A stretch of 6,433 nt of DNA from positions 1 through 6,433 of the forward strand of contig CANMSW010000136.1 in the NCBI GenBank assembly GCA_947500275.1, given 5' to 3'. Below, piece after piece: positions 6,225-6,433 of this stretch. Position 1 is the first letter of the stretch; every line of letters starts with the position of its first letter. A model generated the notes under the pieces. That model saw only the letters and a list, made by a program, of their open reading frames with translations. It was not told where the DNA came from and ran no database searches. Source of the stretch: Bacteriovoracaceae bacterium (GTDB taxonomy: Bacteria; Bdellovibrionota; UBA1018). The translations under genes were made by a program, and so were the position numbers.

Positions 6225-6433
6225 ATGCTTCGAATTGCACTCGCTCAAATTGCCCCTTCGGAAGACCGATATCAAAATCTTTCCCAGGCTCGGGACCTCC
6301 TTCAGCAGGCGATGGACCGAAAAGCCGACTTGGTCGTCTTTCCGGAGCATTTCTCGTTCTTTAGCCCCGACTCCGAACGTCTCAAAAAAGAGGCCCGAGA
6401 AAAGAAAACGAGCGTTGCAGTGGAGTCGCTCCA
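6225..6433 (+). CDS. carbon-nitrogen hydrolase (nitrilase/omega-amidase family), 3' partial
   Basis: ATG at 6225 opens a frame that continues to the right edge (69 complete codons). The start M-L-R-I-A-L-A-Q-I, then N18-L-x-x-A and A34-D-L-V-V-F-P-E-H-F, is the classic N-terminal pattern of the nitrilase superfamily. These enzymes hydrolyse non-peptide C-N bonds with a Glu-Lys-Cys triad. E41 in F-P-E is the expected catalytic Glu; Lys and Cys would lie beyond the window. An in-frame GTG at 6210 is an alternative start, but the ATG matches the family start. GGA at 6216-6218 is a weak ribosome site. With only 18 bases after the lipoprotein stop and no terminator between, co-transcription is likely. 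The substrate (omega-amidase, amidohydrolase or other branch) cannot be told from this fragment. Confidence 0.85.
   Translation, partial: MLRIALAQIAPSEDRYQNLSQARDLLQQAMDRKADLVVFPEHFSFFSPDSERLKKEAREKKTSVAVESL

Overview
The window reads as a chromosomal segment of a Gram-negative bacterium. The style suggests a Bdellovibrionota-like (predatory or 'deltaproteobacterial') genome. The reasons are a large Ser/Thr-rich lipoprotein with a beta-helix and a C-terminal D-x-D-G-x-C-E-x-G-E segment, a TrmA-family methyltransferase resembling E. coli RlmC, and compact gene packing. The lineage is an impression from remembered family styles, not a search result.

Layout. Positions 1-378 (+) hold the C-terminal end of a secreted-type protein with a DUF1566/Lcl-like (C-type-lectin-fold) domain, cut by the left edge. 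It converges, across 33 bases, on a minus-strand cluster running from 3233 down to 412: a DUF2288 protein (3233-2919), hisS for histidyl-tRNA synthetase (2854-1550), and an RlmC/RlmD-like rRNA uracil-5-methyltransferase (1545-412). The last two are only 4 bases apart, so this looks like a small translation-related operon. A 378-base divergent intergenic region (3234-3611) follows. It holds a GC-rich palindrome, an AT-rich patch and a minus-facing terminator-like hairpin. On the right, 3612-6206 (+) encodes an 864-residue lipoprotein with an Ig-like N-terminal part and a right-handed beta-helix core, from a TTG start backed by a strong GGAGG. Eighteen bases later a nitrilase/omega-amidase family gene starts (6225) and runs off the right edge.

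The most striking observation is in hisS. The reading frame is full length (434 codons plus TAA) and family motifs lie in one frame on both sides, but codon 158 is TAG. Neither piece would be a working synthetase alone, although histidyl-tRNA synthetase is normally essential. The options are a sequence error, a decayed copy complemented elsewhere, amber suppression or readthrough, or a reassigned TAG. None of the four intact gene ends in the window uses TAG (three TAA, one TGA), nor does hisS (TAA), but the sample is too small to decide.
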